A stretch of 64,000 nucleotides of DNA from Pseudonocardia acidicola (GTDB lineage: Bacteria; Actinomycetota; Actinomycetes; Mycobacteriales; Pseudonocardiaceae): positions 1 through 64,000 of the forward strand of contig NZ_JAAXLA010000011.1 of assembly GCF_012911935.1 (NCBI RefSeq), read 5' to 3'. Below, piece after piece: positions 25,759 through 34,803 of the stretch. Within the stretch, counting starts at the first letter, position 1; every line of letters begins with the position of its first letter. The notes under the pieces were generated by a model. The model did no database searches and had not been told where the DNA came from. It worked only from the letters and a program-made list of their open reading frames with translations. The translations under genes were made by a program, and so were the position numbers.

Positions 25759-26532
25759 ATGACGATGGCAGGGACCGGCAGCTCGGCCTCCGCCCGCCGG
25801 CCACTGGGCCGCCCCCGCCGCGACGGCTCCCCGCCGGCCGGACCGGTGCCCGACGTGATCGTGACGGCCGCCGCGAAGCTCTTCACCGAGCAGGGCTACG
25901 CGGCCACGACGATGACTCAGATCGCCCGGGCGGCCGGGCTGCGCCAGTCCTCGCTGTACTACTGGTTCAGCCGCAAGGAGCAGATCCTGCAGGCGGCCCT
26001 CACGGTCAACCGGCTGGCTCTGACCCACGCCTCGGTGGTGGCCGCCGGCGACGGGACACCGGGGCTCCGGCTCTTCCGGCTGCTGCGCTACGACACCCTC
26101 CAGCTCTGCCTGTCCCCGTGGGATTTCACCGAGATCGAGCAGCTCGCCGAGGCGCAACCCGACGACTTCGCCGACTTCTGGCGCGACTACGACGCGCTGG
26201 TCCGCCATGTGGCCGGTCACATCCGTGACGGCATCGCCTCCGGGGAGTTCCGGACGTGCGATGCGGAGCTCGCGGCGATGACCGCCCTCACTCTCAACGA
26301 GGGCCTGCAGAAGCGCTACCGGGCGCAGTCCCGGCACGGATCCGGCGAGAACCCGTTCTCACACGCACCACACGCGGCGGCCGAGTACGCCCTCACCAGC
26401 GCATCCACGACCCTCGCAGCGCTGAGCCGACGCCCGTCGACGGTCCCGCGTCTGGCCGCGAGGGCGGCGGCGCTCGATCCCGTCGCCGACACGCTGCGCC
26501 CTGAGCCGCCGCGGCCGCCGAACTCGACGTGA
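25759..26532 (+). CDS. TetR-family transcriptional regulator
   Basis: The DNA-binding domain (about residues 30-80) reads IVTAAAKLFTEQGYAATTMT, then QIARAAGLRQSSLYYWFSRK, the classical TetR helix-turn-helix. The C-terminal ligand domain is of normal size and unassigned. Total 257 residues. Two starts are possible, 25759 or 25765. It converges with the ferredoxin oxidoreductase gene, whose stop lies 63 bp away, and diverges from the SUKH gene. Confidence 0.85.
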   Translation: MTMAGTGSSASARRPLGRPRRDGSPPAGPVPDVIVTAAAKLFTEQGYAATTMTQIARAAGLRQSSLYYWFSRKEQILQAALTVNRLALTHASVVAAGDGTPGLRLFRLLRYDTLQLCLSPWDFTEIEQLAEAQPDDFADFWRDYDALVRHVAGHIRDGIASGEFRTCDAELAAMTALTLNEGLQKRYRAQSRHGSGENPFSHAPHAAAEYALTSASTTLAALSRRPSTVPRLAARAAALDPVADTLRPEPPRPPNST

Positions 26533-26595
26533 CACCGGTCGAGGCCGTGATCGAACCAGTCTCCGGTCGAACCCGACGGCCGCGAGGAGGCGCTC

Positions 26596-29500
26596 TCAGG
26601 TGCGCGCGACCCCGCGGTCCCGGTCTGCCAGCTCCGCCAGCGCGGCCGCCGCGCGGACCCGGAACCGCTCCACGCCGGCGAGCTTGACGTCCTCGTAGCC
26701 GCGGACGAGGTCGGGCAGCTCGGCGATCGCCGTCACCGCGTCGACGGTGTCGGCCCGGAGGTGGGTGAGCGCCGCCTGGACCAGGCCCTGGTACTCGGCG
26801 ATGAGCGTCCGCTCGATCCGGCGGACCCGGGCGTAGCCGAAGACGTCGAGCCGGGTGCCGCGGACCGCCCGCGCGGCGCGCAGGACCCGGAACGTCAGCT
26901 CGGCGGAGCGGTGCAGCCGCAGCTTGCGCTTCATGCCCAGGGCCCGCAGCACCGGCGGGTGCAGCAACACCGAGACGGTGGCGTCCGGGCCGTACTCGTC
27001 GTGCAAGCGTGCCTGTTCCACGGTGTCGAGGTGCAGCCGGGCGACCTCGTACTCGTCTTTGTAGGCCATGAGCTTGTGCAGGCCGCGGGCGTAGGCGATG
27101 GCGATCCGGTCGCCGTCCGCGGCTGCGACCTGTGTCCGTGCCAGCGTGGCCACCCGGCGGATCTCGTCGGCGTAGCGCTGCGCGTAGGCCTCGTCCTGGT
27201 AGCCCACCAGATCGGCCACCCGGGTGGCGAGGACCGTGTGCAGCGCGCCGGTCGCGCCGGTCGCCGCGGTGATCGTCCGTGCCGAGGCTCCGATCTCGAC
27301 GGTCGGCCGGGGCGTCGGGACGGTGGCCGCCGCGACGGCCCCCGGGTCCACGACGGCCGTGCGTCCCCAGCGGAAGGCGGTCAGGTTGAGCTCGACCGCG
27401 GCACCGTTCAGCCGGACGGCCTGCTCGATCGCCTCGGCGCTCAGCGGGAGACATCCGTGCTGGTAGGCCGCACCCACTAGCACCATGTTGGCCGGCATGT
27501 GATCGCCGAACACCGCCTCGGCGATGCCCTGGGAGTCGAGGTACAGGTTGGCCGCGGCCGCGGTGGCCCGTTCGATGCGCTCGATCGCCTCGTCCGGTGA
27601 GCCCGGCAGTGGGACGCGGTGGGTCACCATCGCGGCGGTCGGCACCACGGCGGTGTTGACGACGGCGATCGTGCGACCGGGCACGGCGACGTCGAGATTG
27701 GACTCGGCGGCGGCGCCGAGCAGGTCGAACCCGAGCAGGACGTCGACGGTCCCGGTGGAGGCGCGCAGGGCGCCGGCCACGGGCTGCTTGGAGATCCGTA
27801 CGTCGCTGATGACCGGTCCGCCCTTCTGTGCCAGGCCGGTCTGGTCCAGGCCCGCGGCGTGCAGGCCGTCGAGGTGTGCGGCCATCTGCAGGATCTGCGA
27901 CGTCGTGACCACACCGGTGCCTCCGATCCCGGGCATCCGCAGCAGGGTGTCGTCGCCCGTGAGCTGCGTCGTCGGCGCCGGCAACTCCACGGCCGGTAGC
28001 TCGATCTCGCGGTGCCGGCGCGGTCCGGGCTCGACGAGCAGGAACGACGGGCAGTCGCCCTTCAGACAGGTGAGATCGGAGTTGCAGGACGCCTGGTGGA
28101 TGCGGGTCTTGCGGCCGAACTCGGTGTCCACGGGCTGCACCGACAGACACGTCGACTTGTCCCCGCAGTCCCCGCAGCCCTCGCAGACCCGTTCGTTGAT
28201 CACGACCCGCTCGGCCGGGGTGGGTAGCACGCCCCGCTTGCGCAGCCGGCGCTCCTCCGCGGCGCAGCGGTCGTCGTGGATCAGCACCGTGACCCCGTCC
28301 ACGGTGGATAGTTCGTGCTCGGCCTCGGCGAAGTCGTCCCGGTGCCGGACGGTCGCGACGGCGTGCAGCGTCTGCCCGCGGTAGTCGTCGGGCTCGGCCG
28401 TCGTGATGATCACGCGTCGGACGCCCTCGGCCGCGAGCCAGCGGGTCAGCGTCGGGATGTCGAGGCGGCCTTCGGCCCGCTGGCCGCCCGTCATCGCCAC
28501 CGCGTCGTTGTAGAGCAGCTTGTAGGTGATGGTGACTTCGGCGGCGACCGCGGCCCGGACGGCCAGCGACCCGGAGTGGTGGAACGTGCCGTCGCCGAGG
28601 TTCTGCACGAAGTGCCGGTCGGCGGTGAACGGCGCCAACCCGAACCACTGCGCGCCCTCTCCGCCCATCTGCGTGATCCCGATCCGGCGGCCCCGGCCGG
28701 CACCGTCGAGGGCGACCATCGCATGGCAGCCGATGCCGGCGCCGACCAGCGTGTCGTCCGAGGTCCGGGTCGAGGTGTTGTGCGGGCACCCCGAGCAGAA
28801 GTACGGCGTCCGGGACGCCACCATCGGCAGGTCGATGCGGGAGCGCCGCTGCGGGCTCACCGCCTGAAGGTGGAGTGCCGCCCGGCGTGGCAGCCGGTCG
28901 GCCCCGATGCGCGCACCCAGGGCCCGCGCGACCTCCTCGGCGCTCAGCGTCCCGCGCGCCGTGAGCAGCGGACGGCCGCGCTCGTCGCGGCGCCCCACGA
29001 CGACCGGGGCGCCGTCCCGGCGGTACAGCGCCTCCTTGAGCTGCCCCTCCAGGAACGGCGTCTTGTCCTCCACGACCAGGACCTGCTCGAGGTCCCCGGT
29101 CATCGCCGCCAGCTCGTCGTGGTCGGCCGGGAACGGCATCGCGAGGCGGATCAGGCGCAGACCGAGATCCTCCATGACTGCCTCGTCGATGCCCAGGTCC
29201 TCCAGCGCCCGCAACACGACGGCGTAGGAGGTGCCGGCGGCGATCACGCCGAACCGCGCGGTGCGGGCCCCGAAGGCGACCGTGTTCAACCCGGCGGAGC
29301 GGGCGTAGGCGCGGGCGAGGTCGAGACGGCGGGTGAGCATGTCGTGCTCGGCGTCCAGTGACGCCGCGCCGAGGAGCGTGGGCGGCGCGCCCCGGTCCAC
29401 CCGCTCCGGCACCGGGACACCGTGCCGTAGCGCTCCGACGTCGATGGTCGCGGACGCGTCGGCGATGTCGGCGACGATCTTCAGTCCGGTCCACAGACCG

Positions 29501-30084
29501 GTCGCTCGGGAGAGCGCGACGGCGTGCAGTCCGAACTCGACGATCTCGGCGACAGAACCGGGGGCGAGCAGCGGCATCGAGAGGCTCTGGCACATCGGCT
29601 CGCACGAGCTGGGGATCGTGGAGGACTTGCTGCCCGGGTCGTCGCCGATCCACGCGACGAGCCCGCCGAGCGCGGCCGTGCCCGCCACGTTCGCGTGCCG
29701 GATCGCGTCGGCGGCGCGGTCGAGCCCGGGGTTCTTGCCGTACCAGAATCCCGTGACGCCGTCGTGGCGGCGGCCGGGGACCTGGCCCAGCAGCTGCGTC
29801 CCGGCGACCGCGGTCGCCGCGAGCTCCTCGTTCAGCCCGGCCTGGAACACGACACCGGCCGGGCCCAGGAAGCGGGCCGCGCGTCCCATCTCCGTGTCGA
29901 CGCCACCCAGGGGCGAGCCCTGGTAACCACTGACGAAGACCCGGGTGTCGAGACCCCGCGACTCGTCGAGCCGGCGCTGTTCGAGGGTCAACCGCACCAG
30001 CGCCTGCACGCCGGAGATGAGGACGCTGCCGCGGTCGGCGGTGTACTTGTCGTCCAGGGACACGGTGGTGAGGGGGGTGCCCAC
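26596..30084 (-). CDS. Fused indolepyruvate ferredoxin oxidoreductase
   Basis: The GTG at 30084 has an AAGGAG ribosome site and gives 1162 residues, normal for the fused alpha/beta/gamma form. The N-terminal pyruvate-oxidoreductase part has VSGYQGSPLGGVDTEM; the TPP-binding part carries FCSGCPHNTSTR and GIGCHAM. A cysteine-rich segment (VCEGCGDCGDKSTC, later CNSDLTCLKGDCPSF) binds 4Fe-4S clusters. The C-terminal part (MPGIGGTGVVTTSQILQMAA) is the gamma domain. It oxidatively decarboxylates aryl pyruvates to acyl-CoA, reducing ferredoxin. Confidence 0.9.
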   Translation of the reverse strand: MGTPLTTVSLDDKYTADRGSVLISGVQALVRLTLEQRRLDESRGLDTRVFVSGYQGSPLGGVDTEMGRAARFLGPAGVVFQAGLNEELAATAVAGTQLLGQVPGRRHDGVTGFWYGKNPGLDRAADAIRHANVAGTAALGGLVAWIGDDPGSKSSTIPSSCEPMCQSLSMPLLAPGSVAEIVEFGLHAVALSRATGLWTGLKIVADIADASATIDVGALRHGVPVPERVDRGAPPTLLGAASLDAEHDMLTRRLDLARAYARSAGLNTVAFGARTARFGVIAAGTSYAVVLRALEDLGIDEAVMEDLGLRLIRLAMPFPADHDELAAMTGDLEQVLVVEDKTPFLEGQLKEALYRRDGAPVVVGRRDERGRPLLTARGTLSAEEVARALGARIGADRLPRRAALHLQAVSPQRRSRIDLPMVASRTPYFCSGCPHNTSTRTSDDTLVGAGIGCHAMVALDGAGRGRRIGITQMGGEGAQWFGLAPFTADRHFVQNLGDGTFHHSGSLAVRAAVAAEVTITYKLLYNDAVAMTGGQRAEGRLDIPTLTRWLAAEGVRRVIITTAEPDDYRGQTLHAVATVRHRDDFAEAEHELSTVDGVTVLIHDDRCAAEERRLRKRGVLPTPAERVVINERVCEGCGDCGDKSTCLSVQPVDTEFGRKTRIHQASCNSDLTCLKGDCPSFLLVEPGPRRHREIELPAVELPAPTTQLTGDDTLLRMPGIGGTGVVTTSQILQMAAHLDGLHAAGLDQTGLAQKGGPVISDVRISKQPVAGALRASTGTVDVLLGFDLLGAAAESNLDVAVPGRTIAVVNTAVVPTAAMVTHRVPLPGSPDEAIERIERATAAAANLYLDSQGIAEAVFGDHMPANMVLVGAAYQHGCLPLSAEAIEQAVRLNGAAVELNLTAFRWGRTAVVDPGAVAAATVPTPRPTVEIGASARTITAATGATGALHTVLATRVADLVGYQDEAYAQRYADEIRRVATLARTQVAAADGDRIAIAYARGLHKLMAYKDEYEVARLHLDTVEQARLHDEYGPDATVSVLLHPPVLRALGMKRKLRLHRSAELTFRVLRAARAVRGTRLDVFGYARVRRIERTLIAEYQGLVQAALTHLRADTVDAVTAIAELPDLVRGYEDVKLAGVERFRVRAAAALAELADRDRGVART

Positions 30085-30280
30085 GAGGTGCTCCTTCGGG
30101 TCGTGCACGTTCCGGGGGGTGTGCGACAGCACACCGCCGCGCTTTCCGAGCACGCAAGTACCTATCGGGAGTTCGGCCGCAAGAGGCAATTCTCGATTGA
30201 TTTCAGTCCGCAACAGCGATATTTCTTGCGTGGTTGGGCCCTGCCGAGCCTCGGTCAGGGCGGCGACAGGAGGCCCCGGC
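30085..30280. promoter_or_regulatory. Divergent promoter region between the oxidoreductase and Lrp genes
   Basis: This 196-bp spacer separates two divergent starts and contains a patch of lower GC content (30170-30235, with ATTCTCGATTGATTTCAG and GATATTTCTTG). The adjacent Lrp-type regulator very probably binds here to control both genes; no perfect palindrome stands out, as is common for Lrp sites. Confidence 0.5.
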
Positions 30281-30721
30281 ATGTCCGTCGACGTCGATGC
30301 GATCGACCACTCCCTGCTGCGACTGCTGAGGCAGGACGGCCGGCGTACCTACTCGGAGATGGCCGAGAAGGTCGGCCTGTCCGTCGCCGCGGTCAAGCGC
30401 CGCGTCGACCGACTCCGCGAGATCGGGGTGATCACCGGGTTCACCGTCGAGATCGACCACGCCAAGCTCGGCTGGGGCATCGAGGCGTTCACCGAACTGC
30501 GCTACCTGGGTACCACCGGGGTCGAGGAGATCGTCCGGTCCGCGTCGATGCTGCCGGAGGTGCAGGCGGTGTTCACCGTGGCCGGCGAGTCCGACGCGCT
30601 CATCTGGCTGCGGGTGCGCGACATGGCCCACCTCAAGCAGGGCATCGACCATCTGAGGCGCACCGGGAACGTCACCGGCACGAAGACGATGATGATCCTC
30701 GGGTCCTGGATCCGGGACTGA
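30281..30721 (+). CDS. Lrp/AsnC-family transcriptional regulator
   Basis: The ATG at 30281 follows AGGAGG and yields 146 residues, the usual length. The N-terminal helix-turn-helix reads DHSLLRLLRQDGRRTYSEMA, then GLSVAAVKRRVDRLREIGVI; the rest is the RAM ligand domain (VQAVFTVAGESDALIWLRV). It is divergent from the indolepyruvate ferredoxin oxidoreductase and probably activates or represses it in response to an aromatic amino acid. Confidence 0.9.
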   Translation: MSVDVDAIDHSLLRLLRQDGRRTYSEMAEKVGLSVAAVKRRVDRLREIGVITGFTVEIDHAKLGWGIEAFTELRYLGTTGVEEIVRSASMLPEVQAVFTVAGESDALIWLRVRDMAHLKQGIDHLRRTGNVTGTKTMMILGSWIRD

Positions 30722-30730
30722 CCAGCCGCA

Positions 30731-30988
30731 TCAGGCCCGCTCGGCGGCGCCCGCGGGCACCGCCGCGCCGAAGTCGACGTCGCGGGTCTCCGGCCCCATC
30801 GCCGCCCCGACCGTGATGAGGACCGAACCGATCACCAAGAGCGGCAGGACCGTGTACTGCGCGGGCATGAACGACGACAGGCCGGACTGGTAGAAGGCGT
30901 AGAACGACGGGATCACGACGGCGAGGCTGTAGCCGAGGCCGAACCCGGTGGCCCGGATCCCGGTCTGGAAGCGCTCGTTGATGTACAC
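30731..30988 (-). pseudogene. C-terminal end of an MFS transporter (truncated)
   Basis: The minus strand encodes YINERFQTGIRATGFGLGYS, then two hydrophobic helices and a short tail. RFQT(G/R)IRATGFGLGY is typical of helix 10-11 of the metabolite:H+ symporter (MHS) group of MFS carriers. The other ~350 residues are missing: near 31000 the sequence changes abruptly into the Cas3 fragment. It is a relic of a deletion or recombination. Confidence 0.75.
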
Positions 30989-31009
30989 CGTGCGAGCCCG
31001 GCCGGGGCG

Positions 31010-31823
31010 ACCAGCGCCGCGGATGGTCGAGCTCCTTCCACCCGGCCGCTACCCGGGCAGCGGTCCGGCCCGGATCGGGCCGGCGCGCGGGTCCATGCGC
31101 GGTGTGCAGCGGATCCAGGGGGAACAGCTCGTCATTCGAGGCGATCCAGTCCGCCATGATCACCACGGCGGTGAGCAGCACCTGCGACGGCCGCCCGAAC
31201 GTGGCGTCGGCGAACCGCTTCACGGCGGCTGGGCCACCGACCAGGTCCGTGGCCCAGCGCAGCACCGCCACACGGGCCTGCTCCCACTCGCCCTCACCCT
31301 CCAGGTCGGGCCGCTCACGCACCAGCACGATGTCGCTCAGCATCGACGGGATGCCGTGGTGGGCGCCGACGACGCAGGCGAGCTGAGCGGCCGCTCCACG
31401 GAAGACGAAACCCAGCTCGTCGGCCAGCCACCGCCGCACAGCGTCTTGGCCGACGAACTCGTGTCGAGCCCTCGACCGCTGCGGGTCGTCCTTGAGTCCG
31501 GGCGGTGCCGCCAGCACACGGTCCCGCATCCTGTCGGCCAGGTAGTCGTTCTGCACCGCGAACGCCGGACTCGCCTTGCCGACGTCGTGCACAGCAGCCA
31601 GCCAGCTGACCAGCCGGCGGACCTCGGCGACGTCTCCATCGAAGTCGCGGGCGAGCCGGGCGAGCACCTGCGGGGACACCCACCGATCCACCAGCAGACC
31701 CGCGACCCCCGCGGTGTCGGCGAGATGCTGGTGCAGCGGCAGCCAGTGCGTCACCGCCGTGGTGTCGAGCGGATCCCGCCCTGTCTTGGCCCACACGGAC
31801 AGCCAGGCCTCCGCCTCGGACAA
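31010..31823 (-). pseudogene. cas3: Cas3 HD-nuclease domain fragment (orphan)
   Basis: From a TTG at 31823 the frame encodes about 270 residues of a Cas3 HD domain: THWLPLHQHLADTAGVAG (first His), VSWLAAVHDVGKASPAFAVQ (HD pair), RARHEFVGQ, VVGAHHGIPS (His pair) and VVIMADWIASNDELFPL. All metal-binding positions look intact. Homology ends near AAGWKELDHPR (about 31020), where the MFS tail begins, so the whole helicase is lost. No other cas gene or repeat array is nearby. Confidence 0.8.
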
Positions 31824-32047
31824 GGCGCTCCTCCGTCAACGAACACGAGTCGTGATCATGTCTCGGCTGTCGCGCCCGTTGTTACGTTCCGCAGCTCAGA
31901 CGGCTGCGCTACGTGACCTGCGTCAAGGCGCCATAGGTCATCCAGGACGGACGCCGGAAGCCGGCGCTGGTAGATCAGCGCGCAGACCAAAGTTGGACGT
32001 TGCACGAACACGATCCCCGGCCAGCGCGGCCCGGTCGTCCACCGGCT
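31824..32047. other. Unassigned spacer between Cas3 and DNA ligase remnants
   Basis: No gene is recognised. A minus-strand open stretch (31860-32030) reads FVQRPTLVCALIYQRRLPAS and LDAGHVAQPSELRNVTTGAT, which looks like possible decayed coding sequence but has no start or family. No direct repeats of CRISPR type are present. Confidence 0.35.
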
Positions 32048-32215
32048 TTACGTCCGGAATCGCGGCATCGGCGTGAGCACCAGACCCGGCGGGAGCCACT
32101 GCTGGAGAAGCCGTTCGAGCGCGTCGCGCCACTGCTGATACGACTCGTCGCGGAGGTCGACGCCGTCGTGGCCGAGCAGGTCGAACGCCACATAGGCCGG
32201 CGCCTTGACGAGCAG
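32048..32215 (-). pseudogene. ATP-dependent DNA ligase scrap
   Basis: The minus strand reads LLVKAPAYVAFDLLGHDGVD, then LRDESYQQWRDALERLL, then GLVLTP and a TAA stop at 32048. This matches motif IIIa and the following region of actinobacterial LigC/LigD-type ligases (AFDLLA.DG.DLRD...RR..LE.LL). The catalytic lysine part and the rest are absent. It abuts a strong hairpin. Confidence 0.6.
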
Positions 32216-32243
32216 GCCCCGGACCAAACGGTCCGGGGCCTGC
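32212..32243. terminator. Strong 14-bp perfect hairpin
   Basis: Bases 32212-32225 pair perfectly with 32230-32243 around an AAAC tetraloop. The repeat lies 20 bp past the stop of the conjugation block reading leftwards from 36.7 kb, and is the best terminator in the window. It would work on both strands. Confidence 0.85.
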
Positions 32244-32263
32244 CAATGGGGTCGGGCTGGTTG

Positions 32264-33073
32264 TTACGACGGTGGGGACGTTCCCTCCGCATGTGGTGTT
32301 GCGGTGGCCGTGCGCTGGTCGCGTTCCCGGCGCCACGCCAGGTCGGTGTGGACGGCCTGTTGGTAGAAGGCCCACCAGTGGCGCGGTTCGGCGAGTTGCT
32401 GGTCGGGCAGCGGCTCCCGTTCGCCAGGCTCCCACGGCTGCGTGGGTGGGGGCGGGGCCGGGCGTCGTTGCCGGGATTCCTCTTCGGTGAGCAGGTGTTC
32501 CCCAGGCCGGCACAGCCGGGGAGAGATGACCGCGCGGACGCGGGCCATCGCCGCGGGCCGCCAGCGGGCGTGCCAGTCCGCGGCGAGGTAGGGCTCGGCG
32601 GCGGGCAGGTTGGCGTGTACGTAGGTGAGCCGGAGCCAGGACAGCTCGACGACCGCGGGGCGGTGCAGCGCCCAGCAGTCCGGGAGTTGTTCGCGGGTGA
32701 CCTCGTACCAGGGCATGAGGACCTCGGCGATCCAGCCGCCGAGCAGGTCCCACTGCTCGGCGGCCTGCTCGGCGGTGAGAGCGGGCCAGTTGACCGGCGG
32801 GGTGCGCTCGGCGTCGAGCCGGCCCAGGACCCGGCGCAGCTGGGTCTGCTGGTCGGTGAGGTCCTGGCGCATCTCGGCCAGGACCGGGGCGAGTTCCTCG
32901 GCGACGCTGGAGGCCAACTCGGTGTGCAGCCGGTGGACCCGCTCGACCCGGTCCCGCAGGTGGCGCACCTCGGCCAGCACCGTGGCCTCGGCGCCGGGCG
33001 CCGGGTTGTAGGGGCCGCCGTCGGGGGCGGTCCGCGGCCGCTCGGGCGGGTCGGAGGGTGTGGAGGTGCTCAT
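32264..33073 (-). CDS. Conjugation-block accessory protein with coiled coil
   Basis: The ATG at 33073 overlaps the stop of the coupling-protein gene (ATGA). The 269 residues include a coiled-coil stretch (about 30-95, EVRHLRDRVERVHRLHTELA and LAEMRQDLTDQQTQLRRVL), then a helical tryptophan-rich part (WDLLGGWIAEVLMPWYEVTR). The C-terminus is proline-rich. The family is not recognised. Tight coupling to the VirD4-like gene suggests a partner of the transfer apparatus. Transcription ends at the hairpin just downstream. Confidence 0.65.
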   Translation of the reverse strand: MSTSTPSDPPERPRTAPDGGPYNPAPGAEATVLAEVRHLRDRVERVHRLHTELASSVAEELAPVLAEMRQDLTDQQTQLRRVLGRLDAERTPPVNWPALTAEQAAEQWDLLGGWIAEVLMPWYEVTREQLPDCWALHRPAVVELSWLRLTYVHANLPAAEPYLAADWHARWRPAAMARVRAVISPRLCRPGEHLLTEEESRQRRPAPPPPTQPWEPGEREPLPDQQLAEPRHWWAFYQQAVHTDLAWRRERDQRTATATPHAEGTSPPS

Positions 33074-34803
33074 CGGGGCGACACGGTCTCCTTCACCGGG
33101 TCGGGCACCGGCGCCGAACGCTGCACCGGTGCGGGCGGACCGGGAACAGTCTCCGCGCTCACCCCCGGCTGGGCGCCGTGGTGGGCGGTGAGGGCCGGGT
33201 CGTGTCGGCGGGCGCGGCGCAGCTCGGCGCGGGAGCGGCGGTAGCCGGGCTGGAAGCGGACGACGGCGGGGTGCGGGCCCAGCCCGAGGACGTAGGCGTG
33301 CCAGCGGGGTAGCCCGTAGATGGTGTGCCCGGTGATCACCTGCTCGCGCACCACGGAGGTGCTGCGGGAGCGGGTGCGGCGCCCGTCGGCGGCGTCGCTG
33401 TGGCTTTCGCTGGTCTGGGTGACCTCGCGGTGCCCGCCCAGGTAGGCCAGCGCTTCGAGGTCTTCCTTGATCGCCACCCCGGGCAGGACAACCCGGGTGG
33501 GCAGGTTGGAGAAGATGGTCTGGGCGCGGGTGCGGCCCCACCGGGACTCGAGCTGGGACAGGTCCTGGGCGACCGCGCACACGGTGATGCCCCAGCCGCG
33601 GGAGTCCGCGGCCCAGGTGTCGAGCGGGACGGGGGTGATGTTGGCGATCTCGTCGAGGAACAGCCCGAACGGCGGGTCCAGCCGGCCCCGGGGTGCGCGG
33701 GCGGCGCGGCGCTTGGCGGCGGTGAACACCGCCTCGGTGAGTGCGGTCAGCAGCGGGGCGATGCGCCGGTCATCCTCTCCGGCGATCACGTAGAGGGTTC
33801 CGGAGGAGGCCAGGAACGCGTCGAGGTCGAGCTGGTTGTCCACTCGGGGCCGGCACGCGGCCGCGACCAGCGGGTTGTCCATGAACGACACCGCCGGGAC
33901 CATTGCGGCAAAGTAGCCCGAGCGGGTGTTGGGCGCGGCGGAGAGGTTGGACTGCAGCGTGCCTACCCACCCTGGGGGGACTCGCGGTGCGTGCTGCTGC
34001 AGGATCGTGATCGGAGCGCGGTCGTCGGGGTGGAGCGCCCAGGCCATCACCGCGGCCATGTCCGCTCGGTGCAGGGCGGCGGCGAGCAGGTAGCAGCGGA
34101 TGATCTCCGCGGCCTTGCCGGCCCAGAAGTCGGCGTTCTCCGCGCCGGCCACCCCTCCCCCACCACGGACCAGGGCCCGCGCCCGGGCATCGGCGATGGC
34201 GGGATCGACACACGCGGCGACCGGATCCCAGCAGAACGTGGAGGCGAGCCCGCCGAGCCCGGTCGGGTTGAACACGTGCACCGGACCCCGCTGGGCGCGC
34301 AACTGCGCCGTCAGGTCGGCCAGCTCCGTCTTGGTGGAGGTGACGTAGGCGGGCCCGGGGGCATCCAGGATCGGGCCGACCAACCAGGAGGTCTTACCCG
34401 AGCCCTGCGGGCCGAGCACCAGGATCCCGCGCGACCAGGGCGAATACACCGCCCGCCCGCGGACCCCGACCGGGCCGGACACCAGCGTGCCCACCCGCGC
34501 GCCGTACGTGGTCAGCGACCGCCGCCGGGCGGGCATGCCGGGGTGGGTCACCCCGGCGTGGGCGCGCATCGCCCGTGCCCCGGCGTGCTGGCGCAGCTCC
34601 CGGCGCATCAACCAGCCGGCGGCGCCGAGGCGGCGGCGCAACCGGTGTGCCGGGTGCAACCGCCGCCACGCGCAGATTCCGGCCCCGGCCATCAACACTG
34701 TCACCAGCACAGACAGCGGGATGAAGTAGATCGCCAGACCCGCCACCGCGGTGGCGACAGCAACGGTGGTCCGGGTGCTGGTCCGGGTCGGCGAGGTGGT
34801 CAC
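33070..34803 (-). CDS. VirD4/TraG-type conjugative coupling protein
   Basis: The 577-residue protein has one or two N-terminal membrane helices (about residues 13-45), then an ATPase with Walker A GPQGSGKT (131-138), a conserved TSTKTELA segment and Walker B FGLFLDEIANI. The sensor region GITVCAVAQDLSQLESRWG matches the TraG/VirD4 pattern (QxxxQ...YG). It would link the relaxase-DNA complex to a membrane channel and pump DNA. GTG start overlaps the upstream stop (GTGA). Its relaxase partner is probably the one encoded at 11.5-16 kb. Confidence 0.9.
   Translation of the reverse strand: MTTSPTRTSTRTTVAVATAVAGLAIYFIPLSVLVTVLMAGAGICAWRRLHPAHRLRRRLGAAGWLMRRELRQHAGARAMRAHAGVTHPGMPARRRSLTTYGARVGTLVSGPVGVRGRAVYSPWSRGILVLGPQGSGKTSWLVGPILDAPGPAYVTSTKTELADLTAQLRAQRGPVHVFNPTGLGGLASTFCWDPVAACVDPAIADARARALVRGGGGVAGAENADFWAGKAAEIIRCYLLAAALHRADMAAVMAWALHPDDRAPITILQQHAPRVPPGWVGTLQSNLSAAPNTRSGYFAAMVPAVSFMDNPLVAAACRPRVDNQLDLDAFLASSGTLYVIAGEDDRRIAPLLTALTEAVFTAAKRRAARAPRGRLDPPFGLFLDEIANITPVPLDTWAADSRGWGITVCAVAQDLSQLESRWGRTRAQTIFSNLPTRVVLPGVAIKEDLEALAYLGGHREVTQTSESHSDAADGRRTRSRSTSVVREQVITGHTIYGLPRWHAYVLGLGPHPAVVRFQPGYRRSRAELRRARRHDPALTAHHGAQPGVSAETVPGPPAPVQRSAPVPDPVKETVSPR

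Noticed and set aside
26393-30157. A 1254-codon minus-strand frame over the ferredoxin oxidoreductase
   Set aside because: Shadow of the true frame: arginine/proline-rich and motif-free, whereas the other frame carries the TPP and iron-sulfur motifs.
31010-32050. Possible CRISPR array next to the Cas3 fragment
   Set aside because: No regularly spaced direct repeats are present on either side of the fragment.
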